Origin: M3 sp045133615
Lineage (GTDB): Bacteria > Bacteroidota > Bacteroidia > Bacteroidales > Muribaculaceae
Assembly: GCA_045133615.1 (NCBI GenBank)
Contig: JBGUUQ010000149.1
Coordinates: 1-42,677, forward strand
Direction: 5' to 3'
DNA length: 42,677 nt
Numbering within the stretch: the first letter of the stretch is position 1; every line of letters begins with the position of its first letter. The position numbers and the translations under genes are program-made. This document shows, in pieces, positions 28,195 to 38,400 of this stretch. The notes below the pieces were generated by a model, which saw only the letters and a program-made list of their open reading frames with translations, was not told where the DNA came from and ran no database searches.

Positions 28195-29541
28195 ATGGCA
28201 CAACAGTCAATTTTTCAGGAATTTATCGATAAGATTTGGCCTCAGCTGAATCTCTATATACAGGAGAAGACCAATGGCTCTAAACGTGAGCTTACCTATC
28301 TCCATAAGCAGCGTCTTACCAAGGTTTACTCCCCTGACCAGAAATGGGAGACATCTTCCGCCAATACTCGCTACGTTGCCGCCGATATGGTAGCCATGGA
28401 CTCCGCTCTTCCCATCAAGAAGCGCAGTACCATCGCAAGCGCCAACGGTAATCTTCCCAAGATTGGCATGAAGAAGCAGATGTCGGAAACTGACATCAAT
28501 AACCTCAATATCATGCAGGCGCAGATGAACGCCATGCCGGAAGGCTCGGCAAACCGCAAACAGCAGTATCAGCAGATTCTCAAGAAGGTCGCTGACGACG
28601 CTAACGCTTGCTCCGTGGGTATTGACGAGCGCAACGAATACAACTACCTCTATGGTATCTCCAATGGTATCGTACTGGTAGAAGTAGCCGACGATAACGG
28701 TAATACTGGTATCGGTATGCGTGTCAATTACGGCTATCCGGCATCAAACCTCTTCGGAACTGCAACCAAAGGGGATATCACCGGGGACGATATTGAGAAC
28801 GTAATCTCCAAGGCAGACTCCAAGGGCGTGACCATCCAGACCGCCATGATTTCCAAGACTCTGCTCACCAAAATCCGCAAATCTCGATGGGCGCGTGAAC
28901 TCGCCGCCGATTACAAGGAGCAGGTCTACAACGATACCACAAAACTGCCCGTACCGACTCAGAAGACATTCCTCGATGCCTTTGAGAATGAGTATAATTT
29001 CGGATTTATCATCGTCGACCGTTCCGTCCTCACAGAGAAGAATGGCAAGGACTATCCCGTCAAACCGTTCAACCAGAATCGCATTGTATTCCTCCCGAAC
29101 GCAAGTAACGACGGCTCTCTCGTATGGGGCACACTTGCCGAGGCTACGAATCCCTCCGAAGCCGTGACCTATTCGACCGTTGAGGAGTATAAACTTATCA
29201 GCCGCACTCGTCTCACCGAGCCGTCTCTGATGGAGCTTACCAAGGGTCAGGCAATCGTTCTCCCGGTTATCGAAGATGTTGAGTCTATCTTTGTACTTGA
29301 CATCGAGAAGGGCGAAGAGGTCGCTGAAACCGACTCTACCGAAGCCGGAGAGGTAGATGCCAATATCACCATCGGTGGCGTAAAGTATGAGAAAGAGGCA
29401 GTAATCAACGCTCTCAAAAATCTCGGTTCTGACGTGAAATCCAACGCCAAGGATTCCACCGTTATCAAGAAAATCAACGAGTTGAGCGGCGAGGATAAAG
29501 ACCTCCTCCTCAAGGCTATCGAAGATTTCAAGGTATCCTAA
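28195..29541 (+). CDS. Major capsid protein
   Basis: A 448-residue protein in the capsid position. It shows an N-terminal helix-rich arm, E-loop-like STIASANGNLPKIGMKKQMSETDIN, and a P/A-domain region (IGMRVNYGYPASNLFG; TKGDITGDDIENVISKADSKGVTIQTAMIS; NEYNFGFIIVDRSVLTEKNGK; NQNRIVFLPNASNDGSLVWGTLAEA). The last roughly 75 residues form an acidic linker and a small extra domain (ITIGGVKYEKEAVINALKNLGS...). It forms the HK97-fold shell. Confidence 0.85.
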   Translation: MAQQSIFQEFIDKIWPQLNLYIQEKTNGSKRELTYLHKQRLTKVYSPDQKWETSSANTRYVAADMVAMDSALPIKKRSTIASANGNLPKIGMKKQMSETDINNLNIMQAQMNAMPEGSANRKQQYQQILKKVADDANACSVGIDERNEYNYLYGISNGIVLVEVADDNGNTGIGMRVNYGYPASNLFGTATKGDITGDDIENVISKADSKGVTIQTAMISKTLLTKIRKSRWARELAADYKEQVYNDTTKLPVPTQKTFLDAFENEYNFGFIIVDRSVLTEKNGKDYPVKPFNQNRIVFLPNASNDGSLVWGTLAEATNPSEAVTYSTVEEYKLISRTRLTEPSLMELTKGQAIVLPVIEDVESIFVLDIEKGEEVAETDSTEAGEVDANITIGGVKYEKEAVINALKNLGSDVKSNAKDSTVIKKINELSGEDKDLLLKAIEDFKVS

Positions 29542-29548
29542 ATAATCA

Positions 29549-29875
29549 ATGCTCATGAAGACAATCCTGCAAGCGCTCAAGGATGAATTGTCGTATCCGT
29601 TTGATGACGGATTCATCGAAAACAAACTGCTCGCAAGAGGGCTATATCCCGAGGAGAACATGATGCCCGATGACTTTCAGTCACCGCAGTATCAAGGGGC
29701 TATCGCAGATTGCCTTTACGCTTTGATTACTGCTCCGAATTTTTCCGAATCAGACATTTCGATATCTCTTCCAGACCGCAACTTTATCTTGAAGATGGCT
29801 AACGATATATATGCTTCCATCGGCGAAGAGCCGAAAAGTCTCGGTCAGCCGAAGGTGCGTATTGGTTTTGCATAA
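29549..29875 (+). CDS. Head-tail connector (adaptor)-like protein
   Basis: A 108-residue helical protein directly behind the capsid gene (ILQALKDELSYPFDDGFIENKLLARGLYPEENMMPDDFQSPQYQGAIADCLYALITAPNFSESDISISLPDRNFILKMANDIY). Size, composition and position are those of the gp6-like adaptor that docks below the portal. Two starts are possible (29549 and 29555). I know related small proteins at this place in Bacteroides phages, possibly DUF6706, but cannot confirm the family. Confidence 0.65.
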   Translation: MLMKTILQALKDELSYPFDDGFIENKLLARGLYPEENMMPDDFQSPQYQGAIADCLYALITAPNFSESDISISLPDRNFILKMANDIYASIGEEPKSLGQPKVRIGFA

Positions 29876-29902
29876 GTTATTATTTAGTTTGTTATTTGTT
29901 GA

Positions 29903-30232
29903 ATGTCAGTCATTGAGCTAAAACCTCACACGTTATCGTTTCTTCACACCTCCGATGGGTATGAAGACGATAACGGCGACTGGCATGAAGGTCAGACGCA
30001 GTGGTGTGAATGCGGTATCGAATGCCATGCCGTAGCCGCCGGGAACGCAAATGAACTAACCTATGATGACGGCACAACGGCGCACTATACATATACCGTC
30101 GGAAGATTATCCCCGGATTGCCGGGAGTTCAAGATAGGAGAACGAGTCAGACTGCATATCGGAGACATCGTCCGTGAGTTTACCGTCAAGGGATTTCACC
30201 GCTATCAGTTACAATCAAAACTATGGGTGTAA
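29903..30232 (+). CDS. Head closure/stopper-like protein
   Basis: A 109-residue beta-rich protein (TSDGYEDDNGDWHEGQTQWCECGIECHAVAAGN...YTYTVGRLSPDCREFKIGERVRLHIGDIVREFTVKGFHRYQLQSKLWV). A small barrel with KIGERVRLH..G...EFTVKGFHRY is typical of head-completion stoppers that follow the adaptor gene. Its 3' end overlaps the next gene by 10 bases. Confidence 0.65.
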   Translation: MSVIELKPHTLSFLHTSDGYEDDNGDWHEGQTQWCECGIECHAVAAGNANELTYDDGTTAHYTYTVGRLSPDCREFKIGERVRLHIGDIVREFTVKGFHRYQLQSKLWV

Positions 30233-30699
30233 AATGCACTACGCCGAAGGATGCGATAAGCAACCATATGAAGCTAATCGCCGATATCACCGCCAAGGAG
30301 ATGATTCGAATATTAAGCTATCTCGGCGAGCAGTGTATTGTGAAAATTCGTGATAGAAGCGGAGATGAGTCATGGTATGACCAGACGGGTAATTTGCGCT
30401 CGTCAATCGGCTATGCCGTATTCGCACACGGACAGAAGGTTATCCAATCGGCGTTTAATGCGATTCTGCAAGGCGCTACGGGCGCGGCAACGGGCAAGAG
30501 ATACATTGATGCACTTGCCGCAAGATACGCCGCTACAACGGCTCTTGTGGTGGTAGCCGGAATGGAATATGCCGACTTCGTCGAAGCCAAGTCAAATAAG
30601 GATGTATTAGCCAATACCCATTTATGGGCGTTAAGCGTCGTTGATAAGTACTTGGCGGAGACAAGGAAGAGAATCGAATCTAAAATCTCACGTATATGA
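30223..30699 (+). CDS. HK97 gp10-like tail completion protein
   Basis: A 158-residue protein (IADITAKEMIRILSYLGEQCIVKIRDRSGDESWYDQTGNLRSSIGYAVFAHG...). The order of an initial helix, R-D-x-S-W-x-D-Q-T-G-N-L-R-S-S-I-G-Y, and GMEYADFVEAKSNKDVLA is the familiar pattern of gp10-like tail-completion proteins in Bacteroidales siphoviruses. It overlaps both neighbours (10 bases upstream, ATGA downstream). Confidence 0.75.
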   Translation: MGVKCTTPKDAISNHMKLIADITAKEMIRILSYLGEQCIVKIRDRSGDESWYDQTGNLRSSIGYAVFAHGQKVIQSAFNAILQGATGAATGKRYIDALAARYAATTALVVVAGMEYADFVEAKSNKDVLANTHLWALSVVDKYLAETRKRIESKISRI

Positions 30700-31124
30700 G
30701 AACAGATAACGAAATCAAGACTGCACTCTATAAGGCTATCAGGCAATCGCCTCTCGCCGACGCAATTAATGGCGAGATATGTAAGCGAGAAAGACCTCGT
30801 GGGAGCGATAAAGAGGATGTGGTAATATCAATACTCACCAATCAAGGATGCGGTCAGATACAGCGCGTTTACGCCAATGTCAACGTATATATCAAAGACC
30901 TTTACAACTCCAAGAATAAAAGCTATGAGATAGACGATGCAAGGGTCGGAGAATTATCCGCATTATGTGAGTTCCTGTACTGCCTGCATGATGATTGGTA
31001 TCACGTTATCGCCTCCCAGTGTTCACAGCAGTGCTTTGATGCCGGGGTTACATTCGAGGATGGTCGTTCGGAGCATTTCATAAACAATAAAATATTAATA
31101 GAAATCATTAACGAAAAGATATAG
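30696..31124 (+). CDS. Tail terminator-like protein
   Basis: A 142-residue protein in the slot between gp10-like and tail tube genes (LYKAIRQSPLADAINGEICKRERPRGSDKEDVVISILTNQGCGQIQRVYANVNVYIKDLYNSKNKSYEID...). The alternation of a helix and several strands (VVISIL...VNVYI) and the position fit the tail terminator that caps the tube. It is coupled to its upstream neighbour by ATGA. Confidence 0.7.
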   Translation: MRTDNEIKTALYKAIRQSPLADAINGEICKRERPRGSDKEDVVISILTNQGCGQIQRVYANVNVYIKDLYNSKNKSYEIDDARVGELSALCEFLYCLHDDWYHVIASQCSQQCFDAGVTFEDGRSEHFINNKILIEIINEKI

Positions 31125-31126
31125 TT

Positions 31127-31600
31127 ATGGCAACAAAAACAGTAACCGTATCATGGGGCGTGCCTACCATCGAGGTACGCAAAGTCGGCGAAACCGAATG
31201 GCTCAAATTTGCCACCCCCGTAGAAGGTACATCAACTCTTGAATGCGAGCAGGGAGATAAACTTGAGGCTCTCATCGAAGGCGGCACTGCCGAAGCCGTT
31301 AAATACAAGGCTAACAAATATACATTTACCTTTGATGTGCGCCAAGTCCCGGAACGCACCGACCCCATTGAGGACGTTGACGGCGTTGTCGAGGAGGAAT
31401 GGCAGGTTCGTGTAACTCCCGAAATCGCCAAGGCTCACCATATGTTCATTCAGAGAGCATCGGTGAACGTTCAGCTGAAATATACCGCCGAGGAAGGTCT
31501 TACCAAGACCTTTGAGTTTTCTTCGCTTAAGCCCGATACTGGCGCACAGGTCGTGGTCGGAAGTAAAGAGGTGGTTGATGCCGCCGCTGGCGCTGCATAA
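31127..31600 (+). CDS. Major tail (tube) protein
   Basis: A 157-residue beta-rich protein (TVSWGVPTIEVRKVGETEWLKFATPVEGTSTLECEQGDKLEALIEGGTAEAVKYKANKYTFTFDVRQVPERTDP...) with an alanine-rich end. It lies directly upstream of the chaperone and tape-measure genes, where the tube gene is expected, and is followed by a stem-loop, as is common for abundantly expressed tube genes. Confidence 0.78.
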   Translation: MATKTVTVSWGVPTIEVRKVGETEWLKFATPVEGTSTLECEQGDKLEALIEGGTAEAVKYKANKYTFTFDVRQVPERTDPIEDVDGVVEEEWQVRVTPEIAKAHHMFIQRASVNVQLKYTAEEGLTKTFEFSSLKPDTGAQVVVGSKEVVDAAAGAA

Positions 31601-31620
31601 AGAAACATTTAACGATAAGG

Positions 31621-31653
31621 CATCCGGGGACGCATACCAATGACCCCCGGATG
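31621..31653 (+). promoter_or_regulatory. Stem-loop between tail tube and chaperone genes
   Basis: CATCCGGGG (31621-31629) pairs exactly with CCCCGGATG (31645-31653) around 15 bases, without a T-run. It could reduce read-through or protect the upstream mRNA end, giving the tube protein more copies than the chaperone. Confidence 0.6.
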
Positions 31654-31669
31654 TCCAATAAATACTCCC

Positions 31670-32401
31670 ATGGATAAGAATAAGACATCGCTCTCCGACG
31701 AGATAGCAAGCATCCTGCTCGAACGCCCTCAAGCGTTTACAATCAACGATGATGAGTTTGCGATTTATCCGATTACGCTCGGCAAATCGTTTCTTATCTC
31801 ACCTCTCTTGCAGGAACTTAATATCAACGAGGAGATATTGGCGATAAATCCCTATATCGAAGCCATGCGACTTTGCCATGAGAGTAGATTCAATGTATGT
31901 CGATTATTGGCATACCATACGCTCAATGAACGTAATCAGCTATTTGATGGCAAACTCATAGCCGAGCGAGCAAGATACTTCTGTAAGGCAATGAGCGATG
32001 CTGAAATAACGAAACTGCTGATTCTGGTATTGACGTTCGGAGGTATATCAAGAATCGTTGAGATGTCAGGGATGAAGGAGGACGCAGAGCGCCGCCGCAA
32101 GATTTCACAAATCAAAGCCAAGAACTCCGATAATAGCATTACCGTGGGTGGATGTACAATATGGGGAACGCTCATAGACGCCGTATGTCAACGATATGGA
32201 TGGACGCTCGACTATGTGTTATGGGGTATCTCGCTTGCCAATATGCAATTGATGATGAGCGATGCCATTAATACCATACATCTCAACGATGATGAGATGA
32301 AGCTCGCACGAATCCCTCGCGGACAAGTGCTTAACGGCGATGACCCCAACGTGGATGTCGCCAATATTCTGAATGAATTCTTCAATGATGAACAATCCTA
32401 A
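31670..32401 (+). CDS. Tail assembly chaperone-like protein
   Basis: A 243-residue protein from ATG 31670 (chosen over 31640, which lies in the stem-loop). It has a beta-strand opening (FTINDDEFAIYPITLGKSFLISPLLQELNIN), helical repeats, and a C-terminal part with GCTIWGTLIDAVCQRYGWTLDYVLWGISLANMQLMMSDAINT. In Bacteroidales phages this kind of gene before the tape measure acts as the chaperone. No frameshift-fusion arrangement (G/GT) is evident. Confidence 0.7.
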   Translation: MDKNKTSLSDEIASILLERPQAFTINDDEFAIYPITLGKSFLISPLLQELNINEEILAINPYIEAMRLCHESRFNVCRLLAYHTLNERNQLFDGKLIAERARYFCKAMSDAEITKLLILVLTFGGISRIVEMSGMKEDAERRRKISQIKAKNSDNSITVGGCTIWGTLIDAVCQRYGWTLDYVLWGISLANMQLMMSDAINTIHLNDDEMKLARIPRGQVLNGDDPNVDVANILNEFFNDEQS

Positions 32402-32412
32402 AACGATTCCCG

Positions 32413-35400
32413 ATGGCAGGACTTAGTTTCGACATTACAGGTAATAATAAACCATTCCTGCGGGCGCTCGACGAATGTACTCGCGGAATGGCGAACGCCA
32501 CAACATCCATTGAAAACGAGGGTGCAGGAATCGAGGCGATATTCCAAAGGATATCGCAAGCCGCCGCCGCGATGGGAATCGCATTCGGGGCGCAGGAGTT
32601 AGTTCGCAAGGTCGCTACCGTCCGAGGTGAATTTCAGCAACTTGAAATCGCATTCGAGACCATGCTTGGTTCGAAGGATAAGGCTGACGAATTGATGAAG
32701 CAATTGGTAAAAACTGCCGCCATCACACCTTTTAATATGAAGGATGTGACAATGGGCGCTAAACAATTGCTTGCTTACGGCACGGAAGCCAAGGAAGTCA
32801 ATGAGACGCTGACTCGTCTTGGTGATATCGCCGCCGGGCTTTCAATACCTCTTTCGGATTTGGTGATGCTTTATGGTACAACTATGACCCAAGGGCGTAT
32901 GTTTACCCAAGACTTGCGTCAATTTATGGGTCGCGGTGTACCTCTCGCTGATGCGCTTGCACGACAATTCGGTGTATCCGTATCCAAGGTCGGAGAATTG
33001 GTGACCGCCGGAAAAGTTGGCGCGGCTGAATTCAAAGCAGCCATTTGGGATTTATCGAACGAAGGGAGTCAATTCGGAGGTCTGATGGAGAATCAGTCCA
33101 AGTCTATCACAGGGCAGATTTCCAATATCGAAGATGCCGTTGAGACGATATTCAACGATATAGGCAAGGAGACAGAGGGGTTGATTTCCGGCACTCTCTC
33201 CGTTGTTAGCGCTATCGTTGAGAATTGGAAGAGCGTCTCGGTTGCCGTCTTGGGAGTCCTCGGTGCATTCGGACTCTATAAAGCCGAACAATTGGCTATT
33301 GCGTCCATTGAAAAGAAGAATGAACAAGATGCCGTGAACGCCGCGAAAGCCAAGGAGGTGGCGCGTATGGCGGCAATAGCACCGCTACAACAGGAAATAG
33401 ACAAACTAAACGAGATTATCGAGGCGGAAGACCGGGCGGCGGAGAAAGCCGCTATGCGCGATACTCTCGATAATGATATTTTTAAGCAATACGATGCCGG
33501 GAATCTATCGAAGGATGACGCGATATCCATGCAAGGTAAACGTGAATCATTCTCGAGCAGGGTTGAAGAGGCACAAAAGGAGGCTGAATTAAAGGCGAAA
33601 TCCCTTGCACAAGCCAAAGAGGATTTACAACTTGCTAAAGAGCGAGAAATCGCCGCTGATGCTCGCATAAAGTCCGTTCAGGAAGAGATAAATTTGCTTA
33701 AGGCAAGGACAGAACTTGAATATCGCGACCATGACGACGAGGATGGTTACGGATGGATTGAGGATATGCAAGATGAGCAAGAGGAAGCCGCTCTTGCCGC
33801 CGAACTTGCCGCCGCACAGAAGGAGAAGACCGCCGCCGCCAATGGAGTGCTTGCCGCCTCGGAGAATGTAGCAAAGGCGCAGACCGATGCCAATACCGCC
33901 GCGACAAGGGCGCAGACCATGGCTAAGATGCAGAATGCGGCATCCTCCAAGGCAAAAAGCGCCGCCACCAACGCCGATACCATTTCCGGCCAAGCCAATA
34001 GTGCCGCGACCAATGCCAATACCGCCGCGACCAAATCCAATGGTATCGCACAGGTATTTTCGACTGTTAAGACCAAGATTGCGACCACTGCGCAGAATCT
34101 TTACACCGGGGCGATAAATGCCGGGAAAACGGCTTTACTTGGTCTTAAAGCGGCAGTAATGAGCAATCCATTAGGTATGCTTATAACCGCCGTTACAACA
34201 ATCATAGGTATGCTCCCGGTATTCAATGACTTGCTTTCGGATTCCTCCGAAGAGATGGAAAATGCGTTTAAAGATAGACTCAAGGAAATCGACGATGAAG
34301 CGAATAAGAACAGGGTATCCGTAGAACGTAATTACGCCATTCTCCAGAACTCCGCCAAGAATACCAAGATGTATAAGGATGCGATGGCAGAACTCCTTGA
34401 GGTAATGAAGGAGAAGGGCATCAATCTTGATAGCGAGAACGATAAGTATGCGGCGCTCATAGCCAATAAGGAACGCTTGATTCAACTCATCATTGAGGAG
34501 ACGAATCAGAAGCGCATACAAGCCGAAAACGAGCGCATCTGGCAGGAATATGAGACTTACAGAGGCGATGCCAAGACTCGCATGACGGAAACTGATAATT
34601 ATATTGTCGGTGAGAGCGAGAATAAGGAGATGTACTCCGAGTTAATTCTATCTAAAATAGAGTCAGAACATGAGCGTCTCACGGAACTTAAAAACCAGAT
34701 AAATAAACTATTCACCGACGCACTCATGAAGCGCAGTAAAGGCGATTTTGAGGAGGCTGATAAACTCACATCGCAGGCATATGCGCTTAAGCGTAAGATG
34801 GATGATATAGTGCTTGAAGGAGCGCGGAGTGCTTCTAAAAAGTTGGGTGAAGACTTACAATTCAATATCGGTAATGTAGATTCATTGATGGATGGTATTC
34901 TCGCCAAATACGACCAGACCACCGAAAAAATGAATGTACTCAATACCGCCCTCAGTACATCGCAAGATGCCGCTGACGGATTGAAGACCAAGATTGATTT
35001 CGATTGGGAAGCCGCCGACTCCGAGCAGATTGTCGAGCAACTCAAAGCCGTCAGTCAGTCAGGCGAAGAAGCCAAGCAGAGACTTACCGAACTTGGCGAT
35101 ACCGAGGTCGCACCGACCGTTAATAAAACACAGATTGACGATACAACTGATTCCGCAGATACCGCGACTGATGCCGTTGATATCAACCTCGATTCAGCCA
35201 ATGCTGAACCGACAACGGAAAATGTGCAGATATGGGATACTGAAAGCGCAGCATATATGGCCAAGGATGCGGTACGCGCCCTCGGTGCGGCTACTGCTAC
35301 GCCATATGTCAGCACCGCCTATATTGATAATTTCATCGATAGAATACTCTCCGCCATTACTCTCTTTAAGAGCATCGGCGGCGAGGTGATAGCGTTTACA

Positions 35401-38400
35401 GATAAGACTCAATCTGCGCGTTATCAAGCATTGGCGACTGCGAAAAAGAAGAACGGGAAACTCAGTGCTGACGAAGAGAAGGAGTTTCAGCGACTTGAGG
35501 CGCAAGGCAAGCGTAATACTCACTTGAAAGTCGGCAACCAGAGACTTGAGTTCACCAATCCTCGTGATATTGCCGCATTTCAGTATATTATTGGTAATAA
35601 AAAGAATTTCAACACACGGGGGCAGATAGACCCATCGCTGATGACTTCTGAAGATAGAAGGATGTATGATTCTTTAGTGAAGAATAAGCAACGAGAGGTT
35701 CAACGCCAGCAGATGAAGTCGAGCCAAGCCTCATGGGATAAAGGTATTAATGAACTTAAGAAGAAGGCGAAATTAGGACGAAGCGGTAAGCTCTCACAGC
35801 CTGATATAGAAGCTCATGACGAAGCTATAAAAACGTTAAGGGAAGAATATCCCACAGGTTCGAAGGAATATAAGGAGCTATCGGCACAACTCATCGAGAA
35901 AAAGGGAAAAGATAAAGAGAAGACGAACAAATCGGGAAAGTCCGGAAAGAAAAATAAGAAAACATCCAAGAATAAGGAAAAGAAGAATACCTCCGACCCC
36001 GACGAGGAGGAATACGAACTCAAGGCAATGAAGGATGCCGAGGTACGGCGATTCGCTCAAGCGCAGAAAGAGGTTGAATTCATGTCTCGCGAGTTTACCA
36101 TTGAGAAAATGCCTGACGGCTACCGGAAAGACCGCGAGAAGGCGCGTTTGGATGCCGAGAAGAAGCGATTTAAAGTTGAACAGGATGTCATCAACGAAGC
36201 CGAGCGTATCGAAGAGGCAGAGATGAAGGCATGGCTAAAGGAGCAGAAGGGTAAGAAAATTGCCGGGAAGGATGTCAAGGAGTATATGTGGTACTCCGAT
36301 GACCCGAAGTACGCCAGCGATACCAAGAAGCGCAAATCAAAGGAAGAATATACTGCGATGGCAAAGGCGAATGTCGGTGCTGATACGCAGATGCAGAAGA
36401 TAGACTATAACGAGTCTGAGGCTATCCGAAAGGCTACCATTGAGATGCAGAAGGCGCAGGAGGATTATCTTAAGAAATACGGTGATTTCAATCAACGTCG
36501 CGCCGCCATACGCCAGCAGTATCAGAGAGAAATATCCGAAGCGGTCGCCGGAGGTGACGAGTTCGCCGCGTTCACTCTTCAGCAAGAGATGGAAGAGGAA
36601 CTTCGCGAGGTGGATGAAGCCGAGCGCAAACTTACAAGCGACTGGTCGATGATATTCGGCGACCTACAGAACCTCACTGCACAACAGTTAAAGGAGGCTC
36701 GCGATACACTTCAGCAATACATGAAGGATGGCTCATTGAGTATCGAAGACTACAAGACCGCCGCCTCACAGATAAATGCTATCAATAATAAGCTAATCGA
36801 AGAGGAGTCGCAGTTGCAATCTATCTTCGGTATATCACTGCCATACTATCAAGAGCGTAAAAAACTCACGATGGAGGCGGAACAAGCACAACGCAACTAT
36901 AACGCCGCCCTCCAAGAGAAGGATACTGCGAGTTCAGGTATGCGTTCAGCGCAGACGAATATATCAACAACGCTCTCACGAGCAGGAGTTCAAGAGGACT
37001 TTAAGAATGTATCAGTTGATAAGACACAGGAGTATCTTGACATCGTCGGGAATAAGTTTGGCTTCGACTCCAAGGAGTATAGAGACTTTGAGAACGAACT
37101 TCGCAATCTCGCCAAGTCGGCAACGGGAGTTGATAAAGCCAATAGGCGTATCACGGAGTCGGGCAATGCACTTGCCAACTCCAACTCCAAGCTCAATTCG
37201 TTTAACAACGATATGCAAAAGAAACTTGAGAACGTCACTGGTATCATGCAGATGGTTACGCAGAACATCGCAGAATTACCGGGATTGTTCTCCGAATTGG
37301 GCGTTGACGAGGAGTCGAAAGCAGGTCAGATTATCGCCGGAGTCGCGGATGCCGCCAATAACGCCATGGGTGCTTTTACCGACTTCCAGAACGGAAACTA
37401 TGTCGGTGCATTGGTCAAGGCGATAAGCTCCGTCAAGTCAATTATATCGCTCTTCACAACGGGCAACGAAGCCGAGGTAGCCGAAAAGACCGAAGAACTC
37501 ACCGAAGCCAACGAACGTCTCACAGTATCGATTGATAGTCTTAAGGATGAAATCAACGAAGCGAGAGGTGGCGTAAAACTACTTGCCAAGGCGCAGGAGG
37601 CGTTGGAGATGCAACTCAAGAAGAACGAGAATCAGCGCGATATACTTGAGGCTCAGATGCATAAGAATGGCACTCACCATTCCAATTCATATTATTGGCG
37701 TAGAGAATTCGATTCGTTCGACTACAAGATATTCAATAAGTATCTGGCGCAATATGCCAAGGAGAATCCCGATGCCAAATCTACCGTGAATAGCGTCTAT
37801 AGCCTCGATGACGTGATGAAACTCACGCCGGAGCAGCTAGCCTATATCCGCTCGCATGACCCCGAATTATGGCGTAGAATGACCGAAACAGGCAAGTATG
37901 AGGATACTGCTCAATATTGGGAACAATACGCCGACCTCGCCGGACAATTAGAGGAAATTCAGACCTCGCTGAAAGAGGCATTAACACAAGTTAGCTTCGA
38001 CTCTCTGCGAGACGATTTCCTATCAACGCTGATGGATATGGATATGGACGCTCGCAAGTTCTCTGATAAGTTCAGCGAGTATCTCATGAAGTCAGTACTC
38101 AACGCCAAGATGAGCGACCTCCTCGATGATGATTTGAACTCATTTTACGAGAAATGGGCAGGTTTGGCAGGAGATGCCGATGGACTCACCGAAGCCGAGA
38201 TTGCTCAACTTCAAGCCATGTGGGATTCTTTGGTGCAGAAAGGGATGGAGATACGTGACGAAGCCGCCGAGATTACAGGCTATGCCGAGTCGCAGGAGCA
38301 ACAGGAAGGCTCGTCACGGGGATTCGCAGGGATGAGCCAAGATACAGCCGATGAACTCAACGGGCGATTTACGACAATGGTTGAACTTGAGAGTCAGCTA

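Noticed and set aside
28744..29661. 305-codon minus-strand open frame over the capsid gene
   Set aside because: The + strand carries the capsid gene in the correct operon position; the reverse frame arises from codon bias.
31670..32401. Translational frameshift between two tail chaperones
   Set aside because: There is one complete chaperone-like gene ending 11 bases before the tape measure start and no second overlapping frame with a slippery site.
33625..34088. Long minus-strand open frames inside the tape measure gene
   Set aside because: They are shadows of the alanine-rich coding strand and have repetitive low-complexity translations.
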